From Allodiplogaster sudhausi (taxonomy: Eukaryota > Nematoda > Chromadorea > Rhabditida > Diplogasteridae): a stretch of 64,000 nucleotides of DNA. The notes beneath the pieces are model-generated. The model was not told the origin of the DNA, did no database searches, and was given only the letters and a program-made list of their open reading frames with translations. The stretch is taken from the NCBI GenBank assembly GCA_945643635.1, contig CALZFC010000145.1:186001-250000 (forward strand), given 5' to 3'. The first letter of the stretch is position 1. Every line of letters begins with the position of its first letter. Both the position numbers and the translations under genes were made by a program. Of the stretch, positions 1-13,248 are shown one piece after another.

Positions 1-540
1 TATTATTTGAAAAAAAGGAAAAGGGCGTGCACTTCTGTGCAAGTAACAGCTGTATCTCAGGAAGCGTGAGAAAAGGAATGTAAATGACCCAGAAGACTAC
101 GTAAAAGAGAAAGCGAAATTGAGAGAGAGACAGCGCAAATATAAGGAAAGAAAAAGAGACAAAGAGAGAGAGAGAGATAAAGAGAGAGAGAGTGATGAAA
201 AGAAGCGGGAGAAAACGAGATAGGAGTAGAAAGCGAGAGAGAAAGGAGAAATAGAAGTGAAGAGTAGCGGAAAATCAATGTGAAGACTTTCAAGATCAAA
301 GGTCACATGTCCGGGCACTTGGATGCATCAAAAGAGCAAGACTGACATGAAAGAAGAGCGATATCTTCTTATTTTTCCCCTCTTTCTTTCTACTCTATCT
401 CTCTCTCTCTCTTTCAATAGCTCTCTCAATAACTTTCAATCTCTCGCTCTCCATTTCAATGTCTCTCTCGCTCTCTTTCTCATTTCTCTTTCTCTATCTC
501 TGTCTTTCAATCTTTAATCTCTCCATCTCTTTCTTTCTAT
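1..540. repeat. GA/CT-rich direct repeat, left copy
   Basis: The stretch is purine-rich (GAGAGA) to about 290 and pyrimidine-rich (CTCTCT) from about 390. It matches 4716-4759 plus 5793-6270 as a direct repeat, for example in the shared segments around 276-345 and 6000-6075. The two copies flank UGT-A. The open frames here are simple-repeat translations and are not genes. Confidence 0.75.
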
Positions 541-1108
541 TATTTTTTCTTCCTCTCTATCACTCATAGACAGAGAGAGAGAGAGAGAGCAGAAAATTCA
601 AGCTCTGGCCAACGGACAAAATTTGCTCGCTCCAGATGCATTGCCGACGAGTTTCAAAAACCTTTAAAATTTTAAAAGTGGGCAAGGGTCAGAATTTTTC
701 TTCCTCATGTGAATTTCCCCGTTCTGTTCAACTTGAAAAATAATAACTTATTTAATTATAACGAAAAATATATTATGAGGTTTGAGACCAGAAGAATTAT
801 GCATTAGAATTGGGATGATGATCCAAGAAAGGAACTATGAAACTCCTTGTTTCCCCCGCTTTGCGAAATGTCCTTTCTCCGCTCGAATGTAATGCCGTCT
901 ATTTCGCTTCCGGCCCGATGCGCTGCTGTGAAACACAAAGAAGGCAAATATTATTCATGAATGCCACAAAATCTGTGCATAATTAATTCAAATGCTACTT
1001 CTCCACAAGAATATGAATGGACACATGACACATCAGGAAGTTCACAGTTTCCTAGATCTCGGTCAAATTCTCGAACCAGATTAGCAATTACCATTTTATC
1101 CTAAGTTG
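541..1108. other. intergenic, no gene seen
   Basis: A short GA run lies near 570-590. The rest is AT-rich sequence downstream of the stop codon of the minus-strand UGT-A gene. I saw no coding exon or structured RNA. Confidence 0.6.
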
Positions 1109-4100
1109 CTATTCTTTCTTCGCCTTTCCCGAGCTCACGATTCCAAGCAGCTTTCGAATAACAAATCTAAGCACGAGAAGAATAACAGCCAAGAGAAGAA
1201 GAAGGACTGCAGCCACGGCGGCGATGACATCAAGAAGGTAGTACTGGAAGAAGTTGAGTTGCACGCCGTAGTGGTCGAGATTGCGGAGCGGGCCGAACTT
1301 GGCCAGGAACTCCATGTTTCGTACGAAGATCGCCTTCATCGAGAACGGACGATTTGCAATCATCGCCGCAGTTTTTCGGGCGGATTCGGTGTACCTTAAA
1401 ATATTAGTAGGAAATAGATTTAGAAGTCGGAATATTAATTCCTGGGGTACTCACATTGTTGTCCCAAGAACTGTTTGAAGGGCCTCGATAAGAGCATCGG
1501 GCGTTGCTAGTTGGTCCTTGTCAAAAGTGACTCCGGTTCCGAGACGTTTTACTACCTAAAATCTCTTTACTTTGTAAAAGAACTCTCAGGATATTGTCAG
1601 GTTGTTCTAAATACCTGAGCATTCCTCCTCTGGTCGCCCATGACAGGAATGACAATGAGCGGCACTCCTGCGACTGTCGCTTCAGTCGTGCTGCCCGCGC
1701 CGCAGTGGGTGATGAAGAGGGACAGGCGGGGGTCGTCTCAATTTATAGTTATTACACAATTAATAAAAGATTAAGGAGAGAAGCTCGACTGACAGAGCAT
1801 GTCGTTCTGCGGCACCCAAGTGACTGGGACGATGTTCGGAATGCCCTTTCCGATGTCATCCTCGGGCGATTCGTACTTCCAGATGAAAGTGGCGTCGGGG
1901 AAGCGGGAAAAGGCCGCGCGGATCGATTCTTTGTACTCGTCGGGCATCAGAATGCTCTTTGTGACTGATCCAAATGACAAGAGGACCGCCTTCGGACGAC
2001 GAGACATTATCTCGTCCCACGTCTCAAACAGGATAACGGAAATGATAATCAAAATCTCCTAACGGATTTTTTTTATCGATCGAATTTTGTAAGTTAAAAA
2101 AAGCTTGCCTTATTCAGAGGGTTGACTCCAGACGAAACAGTGATTCCACCAATGTCGATTACCTTATGCGTTGTTACCTGAAACCCATAAACTTCTAACC
2201 ATTAGAGGAGCGAAAAATCAATCTTCAATTCGTGCTTTTTGCCTGGCACAAGGGCGAGCGATCATCTATTTTAGAGATAAGCGACAACCATAGACAGGAA
2301 ATTTTCAATAGATTAAATTTATCTTTCGTGCTCGTTTAAAGTCCAACCTTTGGAAAGTCGATGAGCGGCTCGGCGTTCATGAATACGAGCGAATTTTGCG
2401 AAGCCATGTCCTGAAGATGCGAACGGCTAGGCTTACTCAATTTGTGTGAAATTATGCTATTTTTCAGAACAAATGAATTAATTTTTCAAGAGCAAAGTTT
2501 TGAATCGTCCATGATGCGAGAAAGGTTCACCCAGAGGGAGGGCATGCGCGGTTGCCATTGCTTGACTGCAGCGTCGAAGGGCGCGGTGAAGATTCGCTCT
2601 GACAGAACAACTGTGGCAAGGTGAGAGAAGGCGTTCGCGAAACGCTCGCCGAATGTCATCCTGTCGCCGTAGTATGCCATCATTCCTATTGGATCCTGTT
2701 GTTCTATTTTTTATTTATTCTATTTGAAAACATGCTTACATCTCTTTTTCATCCCAAGCCCGAAAGCAATCATATATATTTTTTTCAAAATATGTATGTG
2801 TGTAAAAAAAAAGCACGAAACATATGAATATAAAGTCAACTTTTTAGTAATACATGATTGTGTGATTTGGCGAGAATTATGAACCCGGAACGTAGCTCGG
2901 CACCGCCGGAGCACCGGTCATTGGGAAGGTGCCGTCGAAGGCGACCAGCGACTGCGTCAAGGCAAAGTTTTCGATGCCAACGAGCTTCATTAATGCTTAA
3001 AATAGTAAATTATATTCTACTTTTTCGCTATTAAAAAATCAATCATTATAAAAAAAAATAGAAATCTTGGAAATAATTTGTTCTATAAAATTTTCTAAAA
3101 TAAAATGCAAAGTGAACCGACGAAAGAAGCACATATCCATAGTAATTTCGCCAAAGGCGGCATCAAATTTCTCCTTTCGCAGCTGCTCGATCAGCCCGGG
3201 CAACTTCAGGTTGGCTGGAGTCATTCCATTGTGGATTCATATTCACTTTCAAGATGCACTCAGTGTATTTTTATGAATCTGTTAGCAGCGACTTTAAAAT
3301 ATAGATTTGTTTTCTTTAAAAAAATTATTTACCGTGGCACTGCGCGATCCACATATCAGTATGCTCGGTCACAACCTGTAATGCAAATAGTAATACATAC
3401 ATATATGGCGCGATTTGTAAGAGTTTCGAAATGGCCGGGGACCTTGCCAAAATCCACCGGCTTGGATTTTGTTCAAATCCTCATGGGTGTTTTCTGGTTT
3501 GTGGAATCGATTGGAAGTGGTCTAGTCATCAGAAAATGTCTCTTTCGTTTGCAATAGGGCTTGAATTATTAGCTGGGAGCCGAGTTGGATTCATGCTTGA
3601 GGTAACTGCGTAGCCCTTTGTTTAGATATAGAAATAAAAGTCAAGATATATACTACTCTATACAACGAAAAAAAATATGTTGGCTTTTAAAATGCACATT
3701 TTCACTTCTACGTCTCAAAAACGTGCGGAGCAGTGACCTCACAATCAGACGTGCATCCAACTCGCCTACCCAGCGTGGCGAGCCAAATAATTCAAGCCCT
3801 CATAGCAAACCAAAGAGACATTATCTGATGACTAGGTTACTTTCAATCGATTCCACATGTCAGAAAACACCTATGAGGGACTTTTGAACAAAATCCAAGA
3901 TGGTCGACTTTGGCAGGGCAGTTTAATTCTATTCGATTCTCTCGCAAATCGCGTCATATGAACATACAGTGGTTGGGGTGAGAGATTAATAGGTAAAAAA
4001 ATATAATTGTCTTCTTCTCAAATTAAAATAATAAATAATTAGAAAGCTAAATGCTGATGATATACGCCGATGAGTTTGAACACGGAGCCGGTGCGCCACG

Positions 4101-4518
4101 CGTCGTGGTTGAAGCCACCTTCCTGCTCCATCTTCTGCTCGAGCGAGAGAGCCGCCGCTGACTGGGGTAGCTTGAGGACTCGCGCTCGCTCTGTCCCCAC
4201 GATGCCCATCTTCTTGTTCACCACCGGCATCACGTACACCTGGAAGGACCTTTTTGGCTCCCTCTTTCTCTGTCTCCGTTCTTTCATTTTTTACTCCCAC
4301 TCTCACACTCTCTCAATCTCTTCCGCTTCCCTCTTTCTCCCGATTATTCTCACCACTTCGTGACCTGCGTCAACGAGAATGTCAGCGAGCTTGCCGATGT
4401 AGGTGGAATGGCTCCTTGCGAACATTGGACTGTACGCCAAGAACTTGAGGGCGTCCAGGGAATGAACGAGAACGAGAAAAACTATTAACAACATTGCAGA
4501 TTGGACAGCAACTCTCAT
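1109..4518 (-). CDS. UDP-glucuronosyltransferase (UGT-A)
   Basis: Twelve exons, in coding order: 4354-4518, 4066-4239, 3333-3375, 3122-3214, 2885-2995, 2531-2685, 2348-2410, 2109-2177, 1794-2022, 1615-1736, 1455-1555, 1109-1394. They total 1611 nt (536 aa), the usual UGT length. It is a type I ER membrane enzyme that should transfer a sugar from UDP to small lipophilic acceptors. An N-terminal signal peptide is followed by the RSHS motif holding the expected catalytic His. The donor-binding half has WVPQNDML, then FITHCGAGSTTE and GDQRRNAQ. A C-terminal membrane helix ends in a basic tail, KAKKE, which fits a KxKxx ER-retrieval signal. The HCG in place of the usual HGG is shared with UGT-C to F. 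The intron after exon 8 (2023-2108) has a GC donor. The start is the Met opening the signal peptide. Confidence 0.9.
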
Positions 4519-4715
4519 CTTCTGAAAATTGGCAATTTTTTTTATCAAGAACAACTGACAACCACTTTGATTTTTGGCGTGGTGAATTTAGTCTTAAGAA
4601 GTTGGAAAACCAGAAGAGATGTTTAACGACAACATTTGAAACTGACAGTGATAAAGAAAGAAGAAAATTAGGAACTCTAAACATATTTTAATGGACTGAT
4701 CGTGAGGTACGAAAA

Positions 4716-4759
4716 TAATATTTGAAAAAAAAATAAGAAAAAGGACATGCAGCTACATA
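4716..4759. repeat. right copy of direct repeat, 5' piece
   Basis: This matches the first bases of the window (TATTATTTGAAAAAA). The copy continues at 5793 after the foldback element, so together they form an occupied site, while 1-60 is the matching empty site. Confidence 0.65.
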
Positions 4760-5792
4760 CAGTCCCGCCCAACATTGTTGGGTCCGAAATTAATCCGATT
4801 AATCCGATTAATAGGATTAATTAAATTAATTTAATTAATTCAAACTGGAATTGCGAAGTGCTGAGGACATGCCGTGCTTTTTCGTCAGAGGGTTTTATGT
4901 CTTTTTTCATTGCGCATAACCCTGGAAAAACCGTTTTCCAAAATATGCCGTAATGACAAAGATCTGACTATTTGACGAAGCTACGCTGTTTAGCGGAATT
5001 GTTTAACGAGGTGTTCGGTTGAGAAACGAGCTGGCTGAATCCAGCAGCCAAACTACAAGCAATCAATTAGAGTGAAATTTTCTTAGCGCTTCTTATTTTC
5101 TTTAAGTTTATTCTTTTGTTTTGCCTGAGTTTCTTATCATCTTTGGGTATAAATGATAAGAAAAATGATATATGAGATTTTCTTTCTCTGTCATTCTCTC
5201 TCTCTCTCCCTCTCTTTCAGTATATCTCTCTCAGGTCAGTCTCGTTTTATCTCTCTCCCTCTCTCCCTCTATCTCTCCCGTCCGGTCAGGATAGAAAAGG
5301 TACATTCCCCCTTCTTCAATCCGCGTGTGGTGTATTGCAACAGCGTTTGACTGGGAATCTCAAGGTCCGGTGTTCGATGCTCTTCAAGTGCGAATTTTTC
5401 CACTTTTCTTATCATTTATACCCAAATATGAAAAGAAACTCAAGCAAAACAAAGGAAGATACTCAAACAAAATAAGAAGTGCTTAGAAAGTTTCACTCTA
5501 ATTTGTTGTTTGTAGTTTGGCTGCTGGATTCAGCCTGCTCGTTTTTCAGCCAAACACCTCGCAAAAAATCCGCTAAACAGCGTACGTAGCTTCATCAAAT
5601 AGTCAGATCTTTGTTATTACGGCATATTTTGGAAAACAGTTTTTCCAGGATTATGCGTAATGAAAAAAGACATAAAGCACTCCGACGAAATCGCACGGCA
5701 TGTCCTCAGCACTTCGCAATTCCAGTTTGAATTATTTAAATTAATTTAATTAATCGGATTAATTTCGGACCCAATAATGTTGGACGGTACTG
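4760..5792. mobile_element. Tc1/mariner-like foldback element with ~400-bp inverted arms
   Basis: The arms are 4760-5166 and 5400-5792. They pair as long inverted repeats: the left end CAGTCCCGCCCAACATTGTT mirrors the right end, which closes ...GGACGGTACTG. TA flanks both ends (4758-4759 and 5793-5794), the target duplication expected of Tc1/mariner elements. There is no transposase frame, so it is non-autonomous. The unpaired centre holds CT repeats and a tRNA-like stretch. A partial end of the same family lies at 33273-33360. Family assignment rests on the CAGT ends and the TA duplication only. Confidence 0.8.
5318..5400 (+). other. tRNA-like (SINE-type) stretch inside foldback loop
   Basis: GTGTGGTGTATTGCAACAGC resembles an A box and GGTGTTCGATGC resembles a B box, about 40 bases apart, with a possible anticodon-like stem between them (TTGAC/CTCAA). 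The acceptor stem does not pair convincingly. It is at best a decayed tRNA-derived sequence. Confidence 0.25.
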
Positions 5793-6270
5793 TACATATA
5801 TCACAAATAGCGTGAGAGGCTAAGGTAACGTGAACGTGAAGAGAACGTAAAAAGAGAGAGAGCGATTGAGAGAGAAAGCGAAAGCGAATATATGGACAAA
5901 GAAAGAGGGGGAGAGTGAGAGAGAGAGATGAAAAGAAGTGGGGCATAACGAAATACATAGAAGTAGAAAGCGAGAGTGAAATGAGGAGAAGTGAAGAGTA
6001 GCTGAAAATCAATGTGAATGCTTTCATGATAAAAGATCCATGCACTTGAAAACATCACAAGAGCAAGACAGAGAGAAGAGTGAGTTCATGTTCTTATCTT
6101 CCAATTTTCTCCTTCTCCCTCTCTCTTAATCTTTCCCTCTTTCTCTCTCTCTCTCTTTCAATATTAATCTCGCTCTGTTTCTATCCCTCTCGCTCTATTT
6201 CTCTCTCTCTCTCTATCTCTCTTTTTCAATCTCTCGCTCTGCCACTCTCTCTCTCTCCTCTCTCTCTAAG
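5793..6270. repeat. GA/CT-rich direct repeat, right copy
   Basis: This repeats 60-540 with similar order: a GA block, the AATCAATGTGAA segment, the AGAGCAAGACAGA segment, then a CT block. With 4716-4759 it completes the second copy of the repeat that flanks UGT-A. Confidence 0.7.
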
Positions 6271-7142
6271 CTAACGGTAATGAGACATCGAGATAGTACA
6301 GAAGCTTTGCGCATCGCGAACGACGCAGGATAGTGAAGAGGCCGAGAAATCCAGACCACGAGGAAACAATGCGACTCTAGTATGCAACGCTTGATACACC
6401 TATTGCATAACCAACTTTGTACTTTTTTTTTAAATATTCAAATACTTACAAAATAATTGCACAAATATCACTTATGTATGCAGCGCTTGGCAATGCAGAC
6501 GCCGAGCATTAGTTGTACCAGGTCTAAAAATTATTGGCTGTATGATAACATGCATAGTACATACATACGCATATGTGTGCTTAAATAGTACATATGTACA
6601 TACATTGCTCAATTTGATGACATTCTTTTATCCTAATGCATAAGAACCCTGTTTGTCATCAATATGCATATCGATGGAAAGGGACAACATAAGCTTCATA
6701 CAATTCATATGAATCAGCAGAAAAACAGGTGAAATCGGACATGCACGGAGTATTTTCACTTATAACAAAGCGAGAAAAAACCGAAAAAAAAATTATACGT
6801 TAGAAAATTGAGAATCTTATTTTCACAAACATACAGTAATTTTTAAAGTGAATAAAGAAGGAGAACATCAAAGGTCTAGAGTCGATAGATATCAACTGCG
6901 AATGTTTTGCACAAATGGGCAGTATTAGAAAGAGTGAGACCTGTATTCAGAAGACTGCGCATTATTGATTGATATTTGTTGACTGTAAACATTGTGGAGC
7001 AAATACTGTGAGTATATTGTAAATGAGATGAAAGCACGACAGGATGGATTTGCACTATAGAAGGCGAAAAGAGCGACAGTGATTAAAAGATAGAGAGCGC
7101 AGCAGCAAAGCTTAAAGGAACCATGCACTGAATGTTTCTACA
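6271..7142. other. intergenic, no gene seen
   Basis: AT-rich sequence with several TACATATGTA-like palindromic motifs near 6555-6605. I saw no exon with flanking splice sites. Confidence 0.55.
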
Positions 7143-7397
7143 GTAGTACATTAGAGCCATTTTGAACGCGCGCCCTCAAATATTTGGCCCTTCTGCTGGT
7201 TAGAGAGCGTGTGAAATAGGAGGGTGGCTAACAGCTACAGTAAAATGTTTTGGCCGAGCCATATTTTGCGCGCTCTTAACTTTGTTGCAAGTGGACAAAA
7301 ATGATTAAAACTTTCTAGATGTATGTTTTAGAGAGATGCGAATAGTTACAAGTTCATAAAACCATATGTTAACTATTCAGTGAACTGCTCCTTTAAG
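7143..7397. mobile_element. decayed copy of the TTTAAA-ended MITE (family 2)
   Basis: The internal order (AACAGCTACAGTAA, TTTGGCCGAG, GTTTTAGA, CCATATGTTAACTATTC) matches the elements at 36175-36457 and 45513-45813. The right end still reads CTCCTTTAAG. The left end is eroded. Confidence 0.55.
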
Positions 7398-7444
7398 ATC
7401 GGAGAAGAGTAAATGATAGATACAAGCGTCAAAGTGATAATCAG

Positions 7445-10400
7445 TTAAGATACTTTGAGCTTGGCTGGACCACTCGTTGGAAAGGCGTATCTCAAGGCGA
7501 CTCCAGCCAACTTATTCGTCGCGTACAACCCGACGAGGGCGAGCAGTGCGAGGAAGGCGATGACATCCAAGCAGTGGTACTGGACGAGCGGCAACGAAGC
7601 GCCGACCGGTGCCAGGTTCTCGAGTGTCCTGAACTGCGCGACCAGCTCGGTCCACTTGAGCAGCAACTGCTCCGGACTCACGGGCCGCGCAGCGACCATC
7701 GCGCTCAGCCGCCTTGCCGACACGTGTATGCTTGAGATTGTTTTATTATAATACTTATTTCAATTTTTTTATAATCTCATAAAAAATATTGTAATATTAT
7801 TTCATCAAAAACTAAAAGCAACAATCCTGAACATCTGTTTTACCGCAGCAATTTGGCCCAACTCTCGTCCATTTCTCCCTCCCCACATGTCCCCTCTTTC
7901 TTTCACAATATCTCTACTCCTCCTTACCTTGGATTGGTGAGCATCTTCTTGAGTGCGTTGTAGACGGTGTCCCTGGTCACGTGATGCTTCCGAATCGTGA
8001 CTCCGAATCCGAGTTTCTCCGCGAGATGCGCGTTGCGTGGCTGGTCGAAGAAGAGAGGAATCGTCATCATTGGCACGCCCGCGTGGATGGCGTCCTACAC
8101 GATTGATCGATAAACAATTAGTTATCGATTAGCTATCGAATCGATTCGGAACAATCGATCTATTGATTTATAAAATAAGAAGTGTAAATAGGTAATTACG
8201 TGTTTTGGTTAAGCAGTAAACCTGCCGAATTCTTGTTCACTTAATAAACGCGTACATACCTGCAAGCTGTTGTAGCCGCCGTGAGTAATGATGCCGCGAG
8301 CTTTGGGATGCTCTGAAATACGAAAATCGTTGATTGAACCCACATCCTCCACGGCAGTTCAATCTGTCGTGTGACTACTAAACTATAATGTAACACATCA
8401 CTCTTCCTATGTACACGCGCGGTCTGAAACATGTCTGTCTCGCACTTCAAAACATCGGAATTTCTTCGTGCAATATCTTAATGTTTTTATGTAACAATGC
8501 CATGTAAATTGCACTAGAAACTTAGAGTGCCGAGCGAGAGAGAATGACATACGAAGTAGATCATTCTGCGGTAGCCACTTGGCCAGATGAACATTGGGAG
8601 GGAGCGCGTCGCCGAGGTCATCCTTCTCGTAGCGAATGAAGAATTGCACGTCGGGGAACTGCTCGAAGGCATAGAAGAAGGCGTCTTTCCAGCTGCAATA
8701 TTATTATTGTTTTACAATAAATTCTATTATCCTTTATTAGCACCTCTTTTAGAATCAGATTCAAGCTATTAGAACTGATCAAATCAAACAATCAGTCGAT
8801 ATTTTTTTAAGTCAAAGAATATTCCAGGTGAGATACTTGAGAAGCCATAGAAGAAATTGACCTGTCTGGCATGAGAAACATGGGTGCGATGGAGCCAAAG
8901 GACATGACGACGTGGCCGCCAGACGAGTTGTTCGCGATGCTCTTGTACTCCTTGAACAGAGTCATTTTCTTTAAACACGTAAGAATGGATTTATTAGAAA
9001 TGCATTGGATATTGGCTATGGTTTTATTAATTTAATTTAAAAAATTTTGCTCCTTATTTGTACTGATGAAAAAATGGAGAAAAAACGCCACTGACGCCTT
9101 CGAGCGGCTTGGCGTGCCTCGACTGGATGCCGATCCCGCCGACGTTGACGATCTTGGCGAGGGTCGGGCGTGCGAAGTCGTACATCTCATTTGAGTTTAC
9201 CTTCAATTCCGATCATTTTCTGTGTTCATTTTACCTGACTATAACTGTATTCCTTATTCGCATAGATAACTTATTCCTTATTCGCATAGATAACTTATTA
9301 TTTATTCGCATAGATAACTTATTCCTTATTCGCATAGATAACTTATTCCTTATTCGCATAGATAACTTATTCCTTATTAGCATAGATAACTTATTCCTTA
9401 TTAGCATAGATAACTTATTCCTTATTCGCATAGATAACTTATTCCTTATTAGCATAGATAACTTATTCCTTATTAGCTTAGATAACTTATTCCTTATTCA
9501 CATTGATAACTTATTCCTTATTCGCATAGATAACTTATTTCTTATTCGCATAGATAACTTATTCCTTATTCGCATAGATAACTTATTCCTTATTCGCATA
9601 GATAACTTATTCCTTATTCGCATAGATAACTTATTCCTTATTCGCATAGATAACTTATTCCTTATTCGCATAGATAACTTATTCCTTATTCACATAGATA
9701 ACTTATTCCTTATTCGCATAGATAACTTATTCCTTATTCGCATAGATAACTTATTCCTTATTCGCATAGATAACTTATTCCTTATTCACATAGATAACTT
9801 ATTCCTTATTAGCATAGATAACTTATTCCTTATTCGCATAGATAACTTATTCCTTATTCGCATAGATAACTTATTCCTTATTCGCATAGATAACTTATTC
9901 CTTATTCGCATAGATAACTTATTCCTTATTCGCATAGATAACTTATTCCTTATTCACATAGATAACTTATTCCTTATTCGCATAGATAACTTATTCCTTA
10001 TTCGCATAGATAACTTATTCCTTATTCGCATAGATAACTTATTCTTTATTCGCATAGATAACTTATTCCTTATTCGCATAGATAACTTATTCCTTATTCG
10101 CATAGATAACTTATTCCTTATTCACATAGATAACTTATTCCTTATTAGCATAGATAACTTATTCCTTATTCGCATAGATAACTTATTCCTTATTCGCATA
10201 GATAACTTATTCCTTATTCGCATAGATAACTTATTCCTTATTAGCATAGATAACTTATTCCTTATTCGCATAGATAACTTATTCCTTATTAGCATAGATA
10301 ACTTATTCCTTATTAGCATAGATAACTTATTCCTTATTCACATAGATAACTTATTCCTTATTCGCATAGATAACTTATTTCTTATTCGCATAGATAACTT

Positions 10401-13208
10401 ATTCCTTATTCGCATAGATAACTTATTCCTTATTCGCATAGATAACTTATTCCTTATTCGCATAGATAACTTATTCCTTATTCGCATAGATAACTTATTC
10501 CTTATTCACATAGATAACTTATTCCTTATTAGCATAGATAACTTATTCCTTATTCGCATAGATAACTTATTCCTTATTCGCATAGATAACTTATTCCTTA
10601 TTAGCATAGATAACTTATTCCTTATTCACATAGATAACTTATTCCTTATTCGCATAGATAACTTATTCCTTATTGGCATAGATAACTTATTCCTTATTCA
10701 CATAGATAACTTATTCCTTATTAGCATAGATAACTTATTCCTTATTCGCATAGATAACTTATTCCTTATTCGCATAGATAACTTATTCCTTATTAGCATA
10801 GATAACTTATTCCTTATTCACATAGATAACTTATTCCTTATTCGCATAGATAACTTATTCCTTATTGGCATAGATAATTCTCTTTCTTTAGCTTTAAAAT
10901 GGCTTTGGTTTCATTTTGTGATGCAATACGCATCATGACGGCATTATTTACATATATTCTCATAAATATACATATGGAGAGAGAGAGAGAGAGCTACAAA
11001 TGTACCATAACAAGTGGCGTCTTCTTGGCGAGATCGATGAGATCGGGGAAGTTCGGGCCAAAGTGCCGCCGGAACATGGCAGTCTCGCGGTTAGCGAAGA
11101 GTCTGTCAAGAATTAATATATAATAATATAACAAAAAAAGTGAAGAAAAAAATTATAAAAGTGGTAAAGTCTACCTCGGCCACAAGAGCCGGAAGATCTG
11201 CCAGCCGACAAAGCTGCCGACCCGTTGGAAGAAGTTGAGATTGTCGCCCGCATCCATCATAGTTGCTGAAGTAATAATGAAGCCGGCCTTTTTTGTTATT
11301 GCATACTGTTAAAAGCAGACGATTTCTGGTTATTACTTAACTGATATAAAAAAAGATTAAAAAGGCACGATATTAGATATACAATATAATGGAAAGAAAG
11401 CGTACGCGTAACATATGAGGGCGGAAGGGGTACGCCCATCAGCTCGGCGACGTAGTCAGTCAGCGTGCCGCTGTTCATCCAGATCCATGTCGGGATTCCT
11501 GCGAGGGAGCAGGATAAGAGAGTGACCTTGAGAAAGAGGAACACCAAAATCCATCAATTTGCATGAAAGATATATGTATGTACGCTTAATTATAATATGA
11601 ATGTAGTTAAAATTTAAAATAAATAAATAATAAAAGAAAAAATTAAAATGAATTAAACATAAGCACTCGTAGCGTGGATGACGCCGATCGGGCAGAAGCT
11701 GTGCATGTACGCGAAGGCAATGTCAAAGTGTTGGTCGGCAATGTATTTCATCATTGTCGTGTTAGAGATCAACTCTGCGAGGGTTTCAATCAATCTGTTT
11801 TGGCGATCAATACTTCTCGATCAATATTCGAGCCTACAGTTAACTTTAGCCATGAACGAATGATGACTTGGAAAAGGGAAACGAGCGAGAACTCACTCTC
11901 GCAACTGTAGATCATGTCAGTCATCATCTTTATCGATGAAATCATACGGCGGTCCCAGATTGGAATTGTCTGAAATAGAATGATGTTTTAAAGAAATAAA
12001 AATCTCTCGTCTGCTAATCCAGTCGAATGCGTTTGCACAACTTCAGATGATTTGTTCACATTTCGTTTCTGTTTTCGAACGAAATTACATTCAGATAGGA
12101 CTAACGTAGCCGATTCAAGGAAATCAGTTTTTTTTTACGCTGCTAGTTAGAGAAGAGCGAGGGAGAAAGAGAAAAAGAGAGAAGGATAGAACGATGACAA
12201 GAGATATATAGACAAAACGAACGAAAGAAACAGGGACGGAGTTAGAGAGAGAGACAGATAGATACAGAAAGAGAGAGAGAGAGACATAGAGAGAGAGGTC
12301 GATAAAGTAAGTCAAATGAGGCAGAACGGAAAGGTCAGCCGACCTTGAAGAACATTTCCGTGTGCAGCTTCATGAGTTGCTCGCCGTCCAAGCCCGTCGA
12401 GATGTTCAGAAACTGATCTGAAATGACTGATTTGATCACAACGCATTTGTCTGCCCCATAAACAGTAAGCACAACAATAACACACTAAAAAGAAGAGAAG
12501 TTGCGGTCTTTAATTCTTTTCCTGAAGCAAGCTGGCATTCTTCTTGCAATATTTTAAGCCTATTTCTTGTTCTGAATTCCATTTCTTCACCCCTCGTGTC
12601 CCAAGAGTATTTTTTTTCTGTGTACGGGCGTTCCATGTCGGCGACCGCAAGATTGCTTTTTTCCCTGGGCGCCAGAGCCTGTTTCCTTCTCCCGCTTGCT
12701 CTCTTGCTCTCACTCTTTCCTCTCTCCCTCTCTCTCTCTATCTATCTATCTCTCTCTCTCCTACTTTTTCTTTTTTCTCTCTATCTCTCTCTTCCGTTCT
12801 CTCTCATCAGCTGCCAAAACACTGGCCATGTGCTAGAGAGGATGGATTACCTTATTATACTGCTCGCTCACCTCTGTCATTCCTGTATTTCTACAATTTG
12901 CCGTAAACAACACACGTGTCGTTGACTTTCGCACAACAACAAAAAGAAGACAATTCAGCGGACAAGTCGAAGAAGACAAAAAAAGAAGAACATTGGCAAT
13001 ACATAATTTTTGTCCTAAATGTTCTCTGCCTGATCAGTTGATCGATGAACGGGTCCTTTCTTTAGTAAAGAACTTTTGGCCTTAACCTGCTTTTCAGCTC
13101 CTCAATATGAATGCGAAACGGGTTCTCTTCAAATTTTTAGCCTTTTCAATCGCTTTATCTCTGATTCTTTCTTTTCAAATATCTTACTACTCTCATTCGA
13201 TCTCTATT

Positions 13209-13248
<40 letters not shown>

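Noticed and set aside
5318..5400. Functional tRNA gene
   Set aside because: The acceptor stem does not pair and the T arm is irregular.
9250..10877. CRISPR-like array
   Set aside because: Units are directly adjacent with no unique spacers and the genome is eukaryotic.
9109..10938. 609-codon plus-strand open frame of repeating DNLFLIRI
   Set aside because: It is the in-frame translation of the 24-bp minisatellite inside a UGT-B intron; no start, splice or domain evidence.
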